Shown one piece after another: positions 1 through 14,100 of a stretch of DNA of 64,000 bases. The first letter of the stretch is position 1. The number at the start of each line of letters is the position of its first letter. The notes under the pieces were generated by a model. It made no database searches. It was not told the DNA's origin and saw only the letters and a program-made list of their open reading frames with translations. Location: positions 53,037,907 to 53,101,906 of the forward strand of contig JAJLRJ010000002.1 of NCBI GenBank assembly GCA_024195265.1, read 5' to 3'. Position numbers and translations under genes: made by a program. The stretch comes from Dendrophyllia cribrosa (lineage: Eukaryota; Cnidaria; Anthozoa; Scleractinia; Dendrophylliidae).

Positions 1-350
1 ACATGTTTATCGTAAGACGTTTGCGAACTGGACGTTAGCATGCGTGTGTGACTAACAAAATTTTGGTGCGTGACAAACTAAAACTTAGTCGACGCGCTGT
101 TTACGTGTTGGCGTCGGCAAGAATGAATGTCACAAACAAGTAAGTAACCTAAGGTGTTAGCGAACTAACATTAGAACGTGAATGAACAACAATCTTAACG
201 CAGAAGTTGAAGACTTGTAGATTTTATTAATAAACATGTTTATCGTAAGACGTTTGCGAACTGGACGTTAGCATGCGTGTGTGACTAACAAAATTTGGCG
301 CTCGACAAACTAAAACTTAGTCTACGCGCTGTTTACGTGTTAACATTAGA
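1..350. repeat. 234-bp direct repeat, about 1.5 copies
   Basis: The sequence starting acatgtttatcgtaagacgt at position 1 recurs at 235 and stays nearly identical until the window's second copy ends after the words acattagaacgtgaatgaac. The second copy lacks about 60 internal bases. No coding frame is apparent. The left edge is cut by the window, so the array may be longer. Confidence 0.75.
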
Positions 351-2218
351 ACGTGAATGAACTTCCTTCGAATTGATTTTGGATAAGACCAATTTTCTGG
401 ATGTGTATCGTGTGGGCGAGTCGTCTTCTGTGTGGGCGAGTTTGTTGTGGGCGAGTTTGCTTGTGGGCGAATTGACCGGTTTCCAGTCATATCCTTCGCA
501 TTGAAAAAAGAACTTTAAGTAGACGAGCGAATTGCCAAGCCGATAAAATAAGTTCATAACCTCCACGCGCGATCAATGAACTTCAGAGAAGACCGGCCGA
601 GTCGCTAATGCGCTAATATCATGATTGTTTGTACTACAAATATATCGTTCGCGTTCGATAAACGCTAGTCAACGAGCCACTAAAAAGAAATAACAAAAAC
701 GCCTCTGCGTTCAATAAGCTTACAACTCAACTGGCGAACCACTGAGACGCTGTGCTACTGAAATGTATACCTTTCACGTTCAATAATCTAAATGATCAAA
801 GTCCGTCTTCTTCATGTTCACTTCCTTCGCTCAAGCGGCACAGTCGGTTCGTCTCGCTACGGCAAAACTACAGTGGACACGATCCAGACACGATCATTTC
901 AGTTGATCAAGAGTGATCCGAAACTGATCCTCTTCACCTTCAGAGGACTGTAAAGAAACAAATTAGGCGTTGTCTGACATTTGTACAGGCAAAAACGTTG
1001 GCAAAATGACCATCACGCTAAAGGATTCCAAGGGAATTATAGCGTAAACAAACCAATGTGTCATACTAGTTTTAGAAGACTTCTTAAAGTAATATCTTTT
1101 TAGACGTGATTGTCTTCTATACTTCTTGAATTTTAAAATGTGATCTAACCAATGTATTAGTTTTAATTAGTATAGAAAAATATGTATATAGTGTAAATAC
1201 TTATTTATTTATTTTTTTTTGTAAATTTTATTTTTTGCTTTCTTATATGTTATTTTACTCGAAGAAATTAGCTTCACAAGCTACACTTAAATTCGAGTTA
1301 AAATAAAGTTTATGTATGTATGTATGTATGTATACTATTTACGTAATTTACGTCATCACGCACGCTCACTCGCCCCCAGGCTCTCCAAAAATTGGAGCCA
1401 CTTTTCAACCGAAGTGACGCATCTTCGAGGGGCTAAAAAACCGATTTTCTTTCTTTTCCTCGGGAAATGATTATTGTTTTCGTTTTTGGACATAATAAAC
1501 TAATGAAAAACGAAGAAAAAAATTCATTTCATAGGCACTTTAAAAGCTTTGCCAAATAGTGAGCGCGATGCGCGGGTTACTCGCTTGTTCGTTACGATTT
1601 TTTACTCGCGCTCTCAGTACAGAACTTTAATATGGCGGACGACTGAAGAGGCTCGAAGGTCGAAATTTTTTATCAAACGATCGCGTTTTAACAGTGTTTA
1701 GATCGTTTTAAAGTTATTTTAAGTGTGTAGAATGTCTATAAAAGACGTGATGTCCTATTCTTCTCGCTCTTTACAGAGCGTTAGTCAACAAATTCGTGTG
1801 CGGCAAGATTTTCATTTTGACTCGTAAGAATCAGAATGGTCAGAGTACGATGGCAGACACATTTTTCGCAGAACATGGTTTCAGTTAAAAGCGTTGCCAA
1901 ATAGCGAGTGTGAATCACGGGTCACTCGCTTGTACGTTGCGCATTGTTTCTCGTGCTCTTTACAAAGCGTTTTGCAGTCCAGATCTAGACGCGCTCTTTT
2001 ACTCGATCGTTAACGTAGTTCAGACCTAGAGTATATTAACTGAGGTTTTAAAAAATAATATAGGCCTTTCTATTTGCCGGACAATGAGAAATGTGAAATA
2101 AATTATGGCTTCTCTTTGAAATCCTAACTTGAACAAGCAATAAGCAAGCGCCCGCCTCTCACGACTGAGGGAACATTGTTTGTGTTGAGATAATTATTCA
2201 AATTTGAATCCGTTTGCC
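351..2218. other. intergenic, no gene seen
   Basis: I see no conserved protein or splice-supported exon here. It contains a tatg microsatellite near 1312-1334 and two similar stretches (about 1540-1640 and 1880-1980) that share words such as gcgttgccaaatagcgagtg and ctcgcttgt, so part of it is an old local duplication. Confidence 0.5.
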
Positions 2219-2655
2219 TGTCATGGGGTAGCGTGCCACCCCGACAGGACACTTTGTGATGCCAGTCATGGAGTAGCGTGCCACCCCCCTTGGACACTTT
2301 GTGATGCCAGTCATGGAGTAGCGTGCACCCGCCCAGGACACTTTGTGACGCAAGTCATGGAGTAGCGTGCCACCCCCCAGGACACATTCTGATGCCAGTC
2401 ATGGAGTAGCGCACACCCGCCCAGGACACTTTGTGATGCCTGTCATGGGGTAGTGTGCCACCCCGCCAGGACACTTTGTGATGCCAGTCATGGAGTAGCG
2501 TGCCACCCCCCCTAGACACTTTGTGATGCCAGTCATGGAGTAGCGTGCACCCGCCCAGGACACTTTGTGACGCCAGTCATGGAGTAGCGTGCCACCCCCC
2601 AGGACACTTTCCGATTCCAGTCATGGAGTAGCGAGGCGGGCAGTTGTAGTAATAG
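2219..2655. repeat. 44-bp minisatellite, about 9.5 copies, higher-order
   Basis: The unit reads roughly agtcatggagtagcgtgcc followed by a C-rich stretch and aggacactttgtgatgcc. Units 1-4 resemble units 6-9 in order (the variants starting tgtcatgggg, the cttgg/ctagg variants and the gacgc variants recur), giving a higher-order period of five units, about 220 bp. No spacers and no cas-like genes, so this is not a CRISPR array. Confidence 0.85.
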
Positions 2656-4079
2656 CTGATCGACAGCAAAAGAATCAGCCATCAGTTCCGCAGGCGGCAA
2701 ACATTTCATGTACAACGGAATAATTTATATATTCCGCGATACATTTACTTATGGGAGCAACTGGTGAGGTTCATCTAAGAACCGAAACTTGAGTCTTGTA
2801 GTTGTTTAAGAAAACGTAAGAATTCACTAGCATCCGTGAGATTTTCAAAACAGGTCACCATATCTGTACAAGCCATGTCAGGATGCAATAACGCCATGAT
2901 GAAACAACGGAGGTTCTTCAAACTCCAAGAAACACTACTCAAAAACAGAATAAAACAAGAAGCTAAAACAAACTGCAAGAAGTCATGATTCCAATAGAGA
3001 CACGGCAGCTTCAGACTTTTATCTTAGACGCTTACATCCGTAATAAAGATCCACTTTCTCACAGGACACAGACACTAAATCACGGGCTGGGAGATTGACT
3101 GATCCTAGCATATTCATAACAAAAACTGCAGCCGATCACTACTTATCTTGCAACAGAAGTAAGCCAAAGAAGCCCTAACATATGCCAAGAGAGCTAGCAT
3201 AACGAAGGCATAGAGAAACAGTAATGCTATAAATGGCTACACAGCATGAAAACCTCCTGTCATTTAAGAGATTTATATCCCAAAGATCATCAAAGGGTCA
3301 AACAATACAAATCGAGCATGCAAAACTGAGACAAATTGATAATAATGACTACTCACAATTCTATTTTAGTGATCTAAAGGGAACAAATATCTCGAAGACC
3401 TTCTTGGCAAAGCAATTCTAAAGGCTTCTTTATACTTTTTGCGACTAGTGGGAGTCGTGTTTGGCCTGTCACCTTTATAATACAGAACTCTTCCGATATT
3501 TGTTTGTCTTTCTCACGATATACTTCAAATATTTTGAAGGTGAATTTTGTTGAGCTAAGGGTCTAAGGGTTAGAAAGGAATGTTATGCTCGGGCAAGCAG
3601 TAGAGTAACGATAGAAAGCCACTTAATGATTTCAAGTCCAAATTTGAAAAAACAAATGGAATTTCTGGCGTTTGAGTCGCTACGAATTAGCCTGAAATGT
3701 GATATTTCTGCGTCACGATAGCGACAGGGCCTGGGCCCTGTTAGTTTGGATGCCAGTGCATTAGGGGTAATTTTATGGATCTATATAAGCTGTGTATAGC
3801 ACATGGGATGTCATTCTAGGCCGACACCGCTTTCTCCGATTAGCTTTGAAGTTTTTTTTAATTGTATAGCCACGTAGGAAGGGCTGCTAATTGTTGGAAC
3901 TTGAGTCTTGGTTCCTACTCAGATTTCCTGTCAATTTTTTCCCTTAGGGGTTTTTTAAGGCAGGTTTTTTCTGGCCTCCGTCTACCCACAGTGGTATTGT
4001 GCGTGGTTGCTCAGCTCCGTTTAGGTGTCTTGCTGTGATGGCAATTATTGGCCAGCGTAGTTATCGATAGTTATGTTAT
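2656..4079. other. intergenic, no recognised gene
   Basis: A minus-strand open stretch at 2775-2978 ends in a plausible stop and encodes a peptide with the words MACTDMVTCFENL and FLRFLKQLQDSS. I do not recognise it and see no supporting splice sites or second exon. The rest has only short frames. Confidence 0.4.
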
Positions 4080-4395
4080 ACTGTATACATTGTGTACTAA
4101 GGCTCGGTGTAGCTTTATTTAGTGCGTACGTAGTCCCGGTGTTCAATGTAGCTTTATTTACTGTATACATTGTCCCGGTGCTCAGTGTAGCTTTATTTAC
4201 TGTATAGATACTTTATTTACTGTATACATAGTCACGGTGCTCAGTGTAACTTTATTTACTGTGTACATAGTCCCGGCGCTCAGTGTAGCTTTATTTACTG
4301 TATACATACTTTATTTACTGTATACATAGTCACGGTGCTCAGTGTAACTTTATTTACTGTGTACATAGTCCCGGTGCTCGGCGAAACCTGCAAAA
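4080..4395. repeat. irregular minisatellite, 3' of PRMT5
   Basis: Units built from agtcccggtgctcagtgtag and ctttatttactgtatacat repeat about seven times, with a longer duplication in which blocks near 4200-4290 and 4300-4390 are almost identical. Confidence 0.75.
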
Positions 4396-4861
4396 TAAAC
4401 CTATTGGCGTATTTACTGTCTGTTGCGTAGTGTAGCAGAAATAAAGTTATTAGTGTAGCAATTTTCGAATTAGTGATACAATTTACATTTTATGTGCCTT
4501 TTTAGCTAAATTTTGGATAAAAAAGAAATTATTAAATTACTTAATTAATTATTAACAGTCAATTAACTGACAACTGACAAAAAGCCTTAAATTTAACTGA
4601 CAACTGACAAATGGCCAAAATTTTAACTGACAACTGACATTTGTACACCCCCATCCAGACCCTCTTTCCTGTGGAAATGTTTGATTTTCAGTATTTAATA
4701 ACAAAATACAATTTGGTATTTTTACGAATTTTGATTCTGGCTGCTGTGGCATTTAAGCCGGTTCTGGCATTAAGAAAAATCCAGGTTTTGTCAACGATAT
4801 CGGTCGTTTTATTTTGTCAAGAAAAAATTATACAACGAGACGCAAAAACATATTTTAGTTT

Positions 4862-4867
4862 TTTATT
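4862..4867 (-). other. PRMT5: candidate PRMT5 polyadenylation signal
   Basis: The plus-strand tttatt reads AATAAA on the minus strand, about 155 nt after the PRMT5 stop codon. It is the nearest clear hexamer I see; the cleavage site itself is not visible. Confidence 0.45.
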
Positions 4868-5019
4868 CAGTGACAAAAACATTATCTGACTCATCTTCTT
4901 AACAGCCGCAGTTTTAACTCATCCCTTCACAAATTCATCAAGTTATAGTCTTAAATGAAATAAAAACGCAAAAAAATGAACCCGTCGAAATGGATGCGCA
5001 TCCTTCTTTGTTATTTGTG

Positions 5020-5172
5020 TTAGAGACCGATGACGTAAGACCTTCCTCCGTGGTTATGGAGAGGGACTGGAGCGGGCCGAGACATACACCACTCGTACCA
5101 GACCTTTTTTGTCGTGCACTTTCTCCAGAAGTGGCAAGCTATCGTTGAGCCTGCAGGCACGTATTGCGGTTC
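5020..5172 (-). CDS. PRMT5: PRMT5 exon 22 (residues 577-626 and stop)
   Basis: Contains [15 protein letters not shown] and ends GGRSYVIGL then TAA, matching RFWRCSNSKKVWYEW and GRSYTIGL. Acceptor aattttaag. This is the complete C-terminus. Confidence 0.96.
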   Translation of the reverse strand, partial: EPQYVPAGSTIACHFWRKCTTKKVWYEWCMSRPAPVPLHNHGGRSYVIGL

Positions 5173-8100
5173 CTTAAAATTTAGCAAAACATTGTGTCAG
5201 CGGTAAACGTTTTACGAACCGCTCTTCGCTGCTCGCTCGAAGATTGAGCGCGAGCAGTAAAAAGAACAAGTTTGAAAGACTGCAAAGCAAACTTGTTTAG
5301 GTAAAACTAAACCACACGTACCTTTATGGGGAAGAAAAATGGAAACCAACTGAACATTCCTTCCGAATGCGTTTCTGGTCTTATACCTTGAAAAGAAAAC
5401 AGAAGCAAATCCTTGTTTTGATACCTTTTGAGCTTTCATTTTCCCAATGAAAAATGAATGCCTTGATAAATAATAAACAAATAGTAATTTCAGTGGGATT
5501 CACGACGTGTCTCTACTTCCACCGTTTCCGGATCAAATAAAAATTTGGAAAATGTTGCTTTTTGTGGAGGGAGGAAAAACGGAGTACCCGGAGCGGTAGG
5601 GTCGCAGCTCTTAGAAGCCTCTATTTTCATTGGCCTTGTAAAACACAGCTGCTATTGTTTTTAGGGTTAGGGTCCATTGTTGTGTTGTTTGTCCTATTGT
5701 TATCTCTAAGGGTGGCAAGCCAATGGTGTGAGACCTTCTAAGAGCTGCGACATCACCCTCCCGGAGAAGAACCCTCGGAGTAATACGAGAACTAACAACA
5801 AACTCAACCCACATATGGCGCCGCCTCCGGGAACCGAACCTGGGCCACATTGGTGGGAGGCGAGTGCCTCACCACTGCGCCAATAGTTACCTTTTAGGAG
5901 TAACAGTGAGTTTCAACTACGCTTACAAACCAGTAGTTTCATTAGAAGGCGACAACCGGTCGATTTTGACGTTAATTTGAACCTGAATACAGCCGCTACT
6001 TCGCCTTGATTTTGACTTTTATTCAGTTGCCCAGGCAGCCACCTACTTTGGTTAGCTGACACCTACTTCAAAAGTTATTGAAATCCCCGACAAACGGCGA
6101 GACTCAAACGTGAATGGATACCAGCTTAGTAAGATTCTGTGATGTGTACTCACTCAGGGTGATGTCTTTGTAAAGTATCGTCTCAAAGTATCCAGCGAAG
6201 CCATGCAGAGTAAAGCTTGTCTTGGATTCAAATTCGAGAGATTTTACGCGTGAATTGTCGATTCTCTCAGCTGAAAAGCAACGAATGGGATGCAAATTAC
6301 CACAAAATAACAAAATGATAAAAATAAACGTCGTTGCCTACCGGGGCTTTGTCACGAGGATTTGAGTGGCTGTTTTTTTTTTTTTTTTTTAGAGGGGAGG
6401 GGGGGGGGGGGGGGGGGGGTCAAAACTTTGCTTAAATTACTGGCAAGCATGCAATGATTTTCCTTTGCAAGAACGTAGTGAGGTAGAAGGAGAATTATAT
6501 CAGAGTTTTTGGCGCTACATTAATTCAAATATTGTTATAACGCAGTTTTCAATTGAGTGTCGAAAGTAATCACACCATTTCTTTGGTTTTGCATTGCTAC
6601 GCTTTGTGATTGGCTAAAAAATCTCGCGCCACTTTCTCGACCAATCAAAAGTAAAACCAAAACCAATCGTGACTTGCTCGCACGCGTTTTCCCGCGCTTG
6701 GCGCCGCCGACATGTAATTGCTTAGAGCTCTGATTGGTTCATTGGATTGTTTACGACTGCTGTGATTGGTCAGAGTAATTACTTTGATTTTGGTTTCACG
6801 ACACTCAATTGAAAACTACTCTATATGTCACCGAGTTCGTGATTCAAACCCAGGACAAAGTGATGGGAGGCGAGCGCTCTCAAAACTGCGCGCGCAATTC
6901 CTCATGCATCGTCACGTGGAAAGTACGCACGTGAACAAGCGGAAAGTTGCCGAGCGGAAACTCGAGACACAGCCATTTTTCCCGCTCCCGTGCGTGCTTC
7001 GTGAGGCAAAAGAGGAATGCTGGTAATGTATAAAAGAAAATAAACTTAAATTGTTCACGAACCTCTGTTTGGGTGCGAAAAAATAAAGCAGGGCTGTGGG
7101 GGTGATATCACTGTGACATTGTGAAGGCGAACCACGTATGGAGTCTCAAAAGGAGCCTGCGGTGAAAACAATAAACAACAATTAATAAAAACTCACCGTG
7201 TGAATGGATAAAAACGATAACCTGGATACAGCCTTACAGATAAGCAATTTAATTTTAACGGAATCTAACAAAAGTTCACTTCAGTTAACACCTACACTGT
7301 ACAAAGCAATGCACATTCACGTTATGGCCTTTGCCTTTGTTGATAAAATAAATAGAAGTAGACGTAGAAAACACTGGTCACTTGAGGATACCGAAGGGAC
7401 TCTACAAATAACAGCCCAAATTTTCAAAAGTGACACCATTACTCATATTAGATTTTAATGCCTAAATGAATTCTTTTTTGTTTGAGCTAGAAGGGGACCC
7501 ACGAACAGCAAAATCAATTGACAAATCCAGGAGGAACAAGTATTGGAAAGCACTATTCAGGAGTACATCTCCCTTCATGCATCTTTCTCTAAGACGGACA
7601 CCCAGATCCTATCCCCAAGGGTTTTCAACCCTTCAACTCTCAAGAGTGCCAAATATCACAAAAATTCAAGAAAAATCCCAAATTTCATTTTGTAAAATAT
7701 TGAAAAACAAATGGTTCCATGCAAAAGTACTGCTGAAGAGGTTTCATTTGAATGGTCACACCATAGGATTTTGTCCACAGACTCAAAAGTTAGAACAAAT
7801 GGTACCATGCAAAAGTACTGCTGAAGAGGTATCATTTGAATGGTCACACCATAGGATTTCATCAACAGACTCAAAAGTTAGAACAAATGGTACCATGCAA
7901 AAGTACTGCCGAAGAGGTTTCATTTGAATGGTCACACCATAGGATTTCATCAACAGACTCAAAAGTTAGAACAAATGGTACCATGCAAAAGTACTGCCGA
8001 AGAGGTTTCATTTGAATGGTCACACCATAGGATTTTGTCCACAGACTCAAAAGTTAGAACAATGGTACTATGCAAAAGTACTGCCGAAGAGGTTTCATTT

Positions 8101-11100
8101 GAATGGTCACACCATAGGATTTCATCAACAGACTCAAAAGTTAGAACAAATGGTACCATGCAAAAGTACTGCCGAAGAGGTTTCATTTGAATGGTCACAC
8201 CATAGGATTTCATCAATAGACTCAAAAGTTAGAACAAACGGTACCATGCAAAAGTACTGCTGAAGAGGTTTCATTTGAATGGTCACACCATAGGATTTCG
8301 TCCACAGACTCAAAAGTTAGAACTACACTTCATGTCTCCATAATTGACTCTGGGAGTGAAAGCGTTTAAGGAGAGGCATTAATCACGTTACCAGTGGTCC
8401 TTTGCCGCTATCGTTGCTCTGTGAGACTTCAAAGTGTAACTTGGGTGCAGATAACGGAGCTAAAAAGGACGTGTATTCACATGGGATGCTTATTCCATCC
8501 TCTGTAAAGGTTAGAAAATCATCACGTTAATTTTATGCCCTGGCTAAATGAAGACACGATAAACAGTTCACTGAAACCGGTATTTACTATCAAGATGATG
8601 GCTCACCTTTAAGGAATCTCTGTGCTCCGTCTAAACACTCAGGAGAGAGCTCGTTATCACCAAATGAACCCAACAACTCGCTCACCAGAATATCAGCCTG
8701 TGGATAAAGCCAAAAAATATGTTATCTTCAATCAATAACTACGCTTTCACCCTTTTAACTTCATACAATGCCAAATATAAAAAAAAAATTCAAGAAAAAT
8801 ACCAAATTTCATTTTGAAAAATACTGAAAAACAAATGGTACCGTGCAAAAGTACTGCCGAAGAGGTTTCATTTGAATGGTCACACCATAGGATTTTGTTG
8901 ACAAACTCAAAAGTTAGAACTCCATTGCATGTCTCCATAATTGACTCTGCGAGTGAAAGGGTTAATATGCAATCTAGTGACCTGCGAAAAAAAAATCCCC
9001 AAGCGCTGGGACGCCGAAATGTGAAGCCCCTTGCATTCCGAATTATATATTGTATAACGAATTGTATAACGGAAAGAATACCCAAAGCACTGTATAAAAC
9101 AATTTTTCCCTACACGTTAATCAACCGACCTTCTAATTGGTTGCAATGGCGAAAAGCCTCCGCAGCCTTGTGGTCATACTCTATATTCTTACCTGCTCAG
9201 GAGCATCCCACTCGCGCATGTCACATGACACAACAGTGACGTCACCTCCCCACTCTTCCTCTTTCAAAGTTTCCAGTCTAAAGTAAAACAAAGCTATAGC
9301 TCAGAAGGAGATTTTTTTATTCAAAAAGAAAATGAAAAGCTTGCTACAAACGACCAAAAGCACTGAGTGTCTTTTCGTTTGTTGTATATACCTTAACATT
9401 TTACATTAGAGCAGTTTTAAATTGTGTCGAAAGTAATTTTGCTTTTGCTTTGGTTTGGTATTGCTACGCTTTGTGATTGACTGAAAAATCTCGCGCCACT
9501 TTATCAACCAATCAGAAGTAAAACAAAAACCAATCGTGACTTACTCGCACGCGTTTTCCCGCGCTTGGCGCCGGCTACATGTATTTGCTTCGAGCTCTGA
9601 TTGGTTCATTGGATTGTTTACGACTGTTGTGATTGTCCAAAGTAATTACTTTGGTTTTGGTTTTACGACGAACAAATGAAAACTGCTCTATCATTTCTAT
9701 CATTGTGGAATGGAACCAGCGTAACTGTTGTTTTATCCTTGTTAAAAGCATTCGGTTTTGCCATCACATTATGCTTTGTTTTATGACAAACATCAGTTTG
9801 CAAAAATCTTCGTTTGTCATAATATACCTTTAAATATCACTTTACTATTGTGGGATATTGTTGTATCAGATCTTAGTTTGCAAAGATCTCAGTTTAAAAA
9901 TCGTATCCAAAAATGCAGTTTTCAGTGAAAGGGAAAGTAGTGTTTTTTTAATCGTTTGCGCTTTTAATGAAAACACATACATGTGGACTGGACTTAAAAT
10001 ACTGTCATACCTAAAACAAATAAAGTGGAACATTTCGTAAGTGGACACTTTTGTCTGCCGGTTGCCGTTATTGATGTTTGACCGCAAGTGGAGTGCGGCG
10101 CATCCCGTAAAATAAAAACACTCACGTGACAACAGCATTAGGGTTCTTTTCTACTGCATATACTCTGACTTTGCGACCCGACTCCTCCCCTGCAGTCAGC
10201 GAGGCTCTGACAAGTGGACCACGCCCAGCACCCACGACCATGATAACTCTGAAAAAGAAAAACCATTGAGTACCTAAGCCTGTTCTTGGTTTAAAGGGAC
10301 ACTGTCACCTATTTTTAGTATCACTTTGAAAAGCCAAAAAACATATTTGTTTCAATGGAAACCTACAAATAATGGTCCAGTTTTGTTAACAAATACTCTA
10401 TCAGTGCACAGAAACTAGTATTCGTTATCTTTGGCTGCGGATGGCCAGGATGGAAATGTATTGCAACTTGAAAAAATTGGCCAATTTTTTCAAGTTCCTC
10501 CCAAGAGTCGTGGAAAAATCGCAGAAAAACTTATTATGGTTTGTTCTTCCTTGAAGAAATCACTTGATACAGTATTATCTTCTTAGTGTTCTAAAAGCAA
10601 TTTTATGTTTGAGCAAAGGTATTTTGTCATATATTCAGTGTATTTTGACCAAAACACAGCAAAATCTGCGTGACAATGCCCCTTTAATATCAAAAATAAG
10701 AAGCAATAAAAAACAGATATCGATTCCAAAATTTTTATGGAGTTGTACAGAGTTTAAAACTACACATCTGGGCCAAATTTTGAAGCGCAAGAGCATTTCG
10801 TTCGAGAGTTATTGGCGAAAGAGTATTAGACATTTTTAGTAAAAATGTATGGAGCGGCCATCTTGGTGTCCCACTTGGGAACACCAAAAATCACATCACA
10901 AAAGATAAGAAACAACTTTCAACTGATTCGACTTTGTTTACTTTCACGGCTTTTTCTGAAATAGCGTGACGAATTGTGTGACACATTTGAAACCTCACAA
11001 ATCGGAAGCAAAACATCGTTTAAATCTAAAACTTTTTGTGAAGGATTGTAACACTGGTATCCACATAGCATGCCAGAAACAACATTGTAGCATGTATAGT

Positions 11101-14100
11101 TTATTATTTTTTTAATTTTTATGACGACATGTGCAAATAAATCTTTGCTTATTGCCTTGTTAGTATAGCTAAGATAAACAGGATGATTGCATCAATGTGC
11201 AGCTATAACTAATTATCGATATACTAACGTTACAGCAGTCTCCTTATTGTCCTCGGGAACTCTATCAAGTAATGCTTGATGGACTGCCTACAAATTAGGG
11301 GTAAGAAACAGAACCTCAAGATTGCACACTTTTCTCAGAAATTTCATACTAATTAAAACTACTTTAAGTAATGCTTCACAAAAGAACTATAGTAAACTTC
11401 ATTGTTCTGCGACATTGGCTTTTTCCCACATTGAATATCTTTGATTTCAAGAATAGAGGAGGGGTTGATGGTTCATAATTATATTTCATTATAAAAATAC
11501 ATAAAATCCATTTGCGTCAAATATATTTTAGGAAATGTTCGTGTCTAACCAATCAGAATAGCAGAAGACAATAGCTACTAATTTTGCTTCTTTGATGAAG
11601 TTCCCCAAATACAATATCTTTTAAAAATTGCATGTTTGTGCGATTGGGTCTCAAAATACTTGAAACCTTAAATAAATTAGACTTAATGTTCCTTGAACCT
11701 TAATATTTTAGCGGTTTTTGAGTCTAGGCCAATGAGAGCACTAGTTGTAACAATGAAAAAAGTTGACATTCCATCGTGCATTGCCGTTCAGCGCTATCCT
11801 TCTTATGCAGATCATTACTTAATTGCAATCAAATTCTTAGACATTGTATTAAGAACAGAACAAACAAACAAAAAGCATCTTACCCTTTGATATTGTCTGT
11901 ATTTAATAGGATCTCGTTCAAATATTTCATATGTTTGAGACTCTAGATTGTCCATCAAAGGCTAAAAGAAAATTAAGAAACAATGTTTCAATTTGTATAT
12001 ATAAACAGTGTAGACCCAAGACCAATCACAAAAATAACTATTGGATGATTACTCAGGCATTAATTTCAGCTCAGTATAGAGCAGTTTTCAACTGAGTGTG
12101 GTAAAACCAAAACCAAAGTAATTACTCTGACCAATCACAGCAGTCGTAAACAATCCAATGAACCAATCAGAGCTCGAAGCAATTACATGTCGGCGGCGCC
12201 AAGCGCGGGAAAACGCGTGCGAGCAAGTCACGATTGGTTTTGGTTTAACTTCTGATTGGTTGAGAAAGTGGCGCGAGATTTTTTTAGCCAATCACAAAGC
12301 GTAGCAATGAAAAACCAAAGCAATTGTAAAATTACTTTTCACACTCAAATGAGAACTGCTCTAATGTCTGGAAATTTGGAATTTTTCTTTACCAGTTTTT
12401 ATTTAAAGATGCAGCAAGGCCAAAATACACACATTGGACTTCAAGTGCTGACGACCAACTGGTTTAAAAAAACAACAGGTGCAAGTTCTACATACATGTA
12501 TGTTGTGATCGTGGTCTAATATTGCACAGCTGTAACACTTACAGTGACTTAGTGACATGACACCCCTTACATGTTTTACAAGTCATGTTGCCAGTCTGTG
12601 TACCAATGTACTTTATTCTTCAAAATTATTTTCTTACCTGAAGAGGGCATTGTAAGTAATCCTCGTATCCTTTGGCAAACTGGCTCACATTGTCCAACTC
12701 TGGCTGGGTCTGAAGAATTAAGAACATGTGCAAGTTAGTTCAAATGTCATGGCGGGGAGAGATGTCTACAGACCTTTAAACAATCAAGCAAATAAGAACC
12801 ATAGAGGATTTATCCCAGCTTTCACTCCCAAAGTCAATTATGGAGGCATGGAGTGTTGTTCTGACTTTTGTGTCAGTGGACTAAATCCTATGGTGTGACC
12901 ATTCATGGTACCATTTTGTTTTATCGATATTTTGCAAAATTAATTTTTTTTTTAATTTTGATACATGTATTTGGCACCCTTGGAGGTTAAATGGCTTATG
13001 AGCATGAGCACACTCAAGTCCTTCCACTGTGCCATTAAAACATAAAACAACATCCCTATGAGAAAAGGTCAAAGCCTTTCTTGCATGTAATGGAGTTGAA
13101 CTATACTTAAAAAAATCATAACTCCTCAGTTTTTGTTTGCAAACATTAAAAGTGGGGTATTGCAGTAAAGACACATACCTGGTAGAGATGAGCAAGGTAC
13201 TGATAATAAAATCCAAGTCCCTATGAGGGAAAAGGACAAAAACTGAATTAAAACTTTGATTGCTTATACAGTCCAACGACAGGCTTTTAGCCAGAAATTG
13301 AAAAGTGGGCGTCCTGACAATATTTCCCATTATAATTTTTTAAAGGATTAGGTGCAATTTTCATGAATTTCTTCAAAAAGTGGGCGTCCACAGGACGTCT
13401 GGACACCCTGCTGGCCAGGTGCCACCTTCTCTCAAAAGCAACCACTTTTCCAAAATACCAAAACTTTTCAAGTCAAATCATTATAATCTAAACCTCTTGT
13501 AAACAACTGCGGCCACTCAATGCTGGTGATTTTAAATTTTTATTGTTTTTAACCTATGGTAAGCAACCACTCGCCCATATTTTGATGTCACTACAAAGGC
13601 AAATTGAATAGCGTGATACACTACGAGTCCAATAAAATGATCAGTCTTCTATGTGATAAGATATGCAGATATTTGTATGCTGCTGAACAAAACAACGATC
13701 CGGTGGTACTTATGTCACTATGTAAACTATATCACATTGTACACATTTTTCTCATTGCATTTTATAGTATTATTTTATGTAATGCCTACCTTGTCTTTAT
13801 GTTTGTTAACACCAGTCAAAATTAACTGAGCATTCAACTACAAAAGGGACAAAAACTTGTTTCAATAACTAAATAAATCTAAGGACAAAGAAAATACTTG
13901 CTTTACATTTAACACGATAATATGAAAATATCAAAGCTATTTTTAAATATTATCAGTCATTTACAGGGGGAGAGATGGACACTGCTGGAATTGACTGATG
14001 CATTAACGTGATTCCTTAGTATTGCATCACGCATCATTACTGCGCATAACATATTGAATCATTTGCGCATGCCAAGTGTGAGCACATTCCGAAGAAAGAG

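Noticed and set aside
2219..2655. Possible CRISPR-like array
   Set aside because: Units are contiguous with no unique spacers, and this is animal DNA without cas genes.
7466..8263. Open frames reading [14 protein letters not shown] and similar
   Set aside because: Products of the 88-bp array; frames slip with each unit and match no protein.
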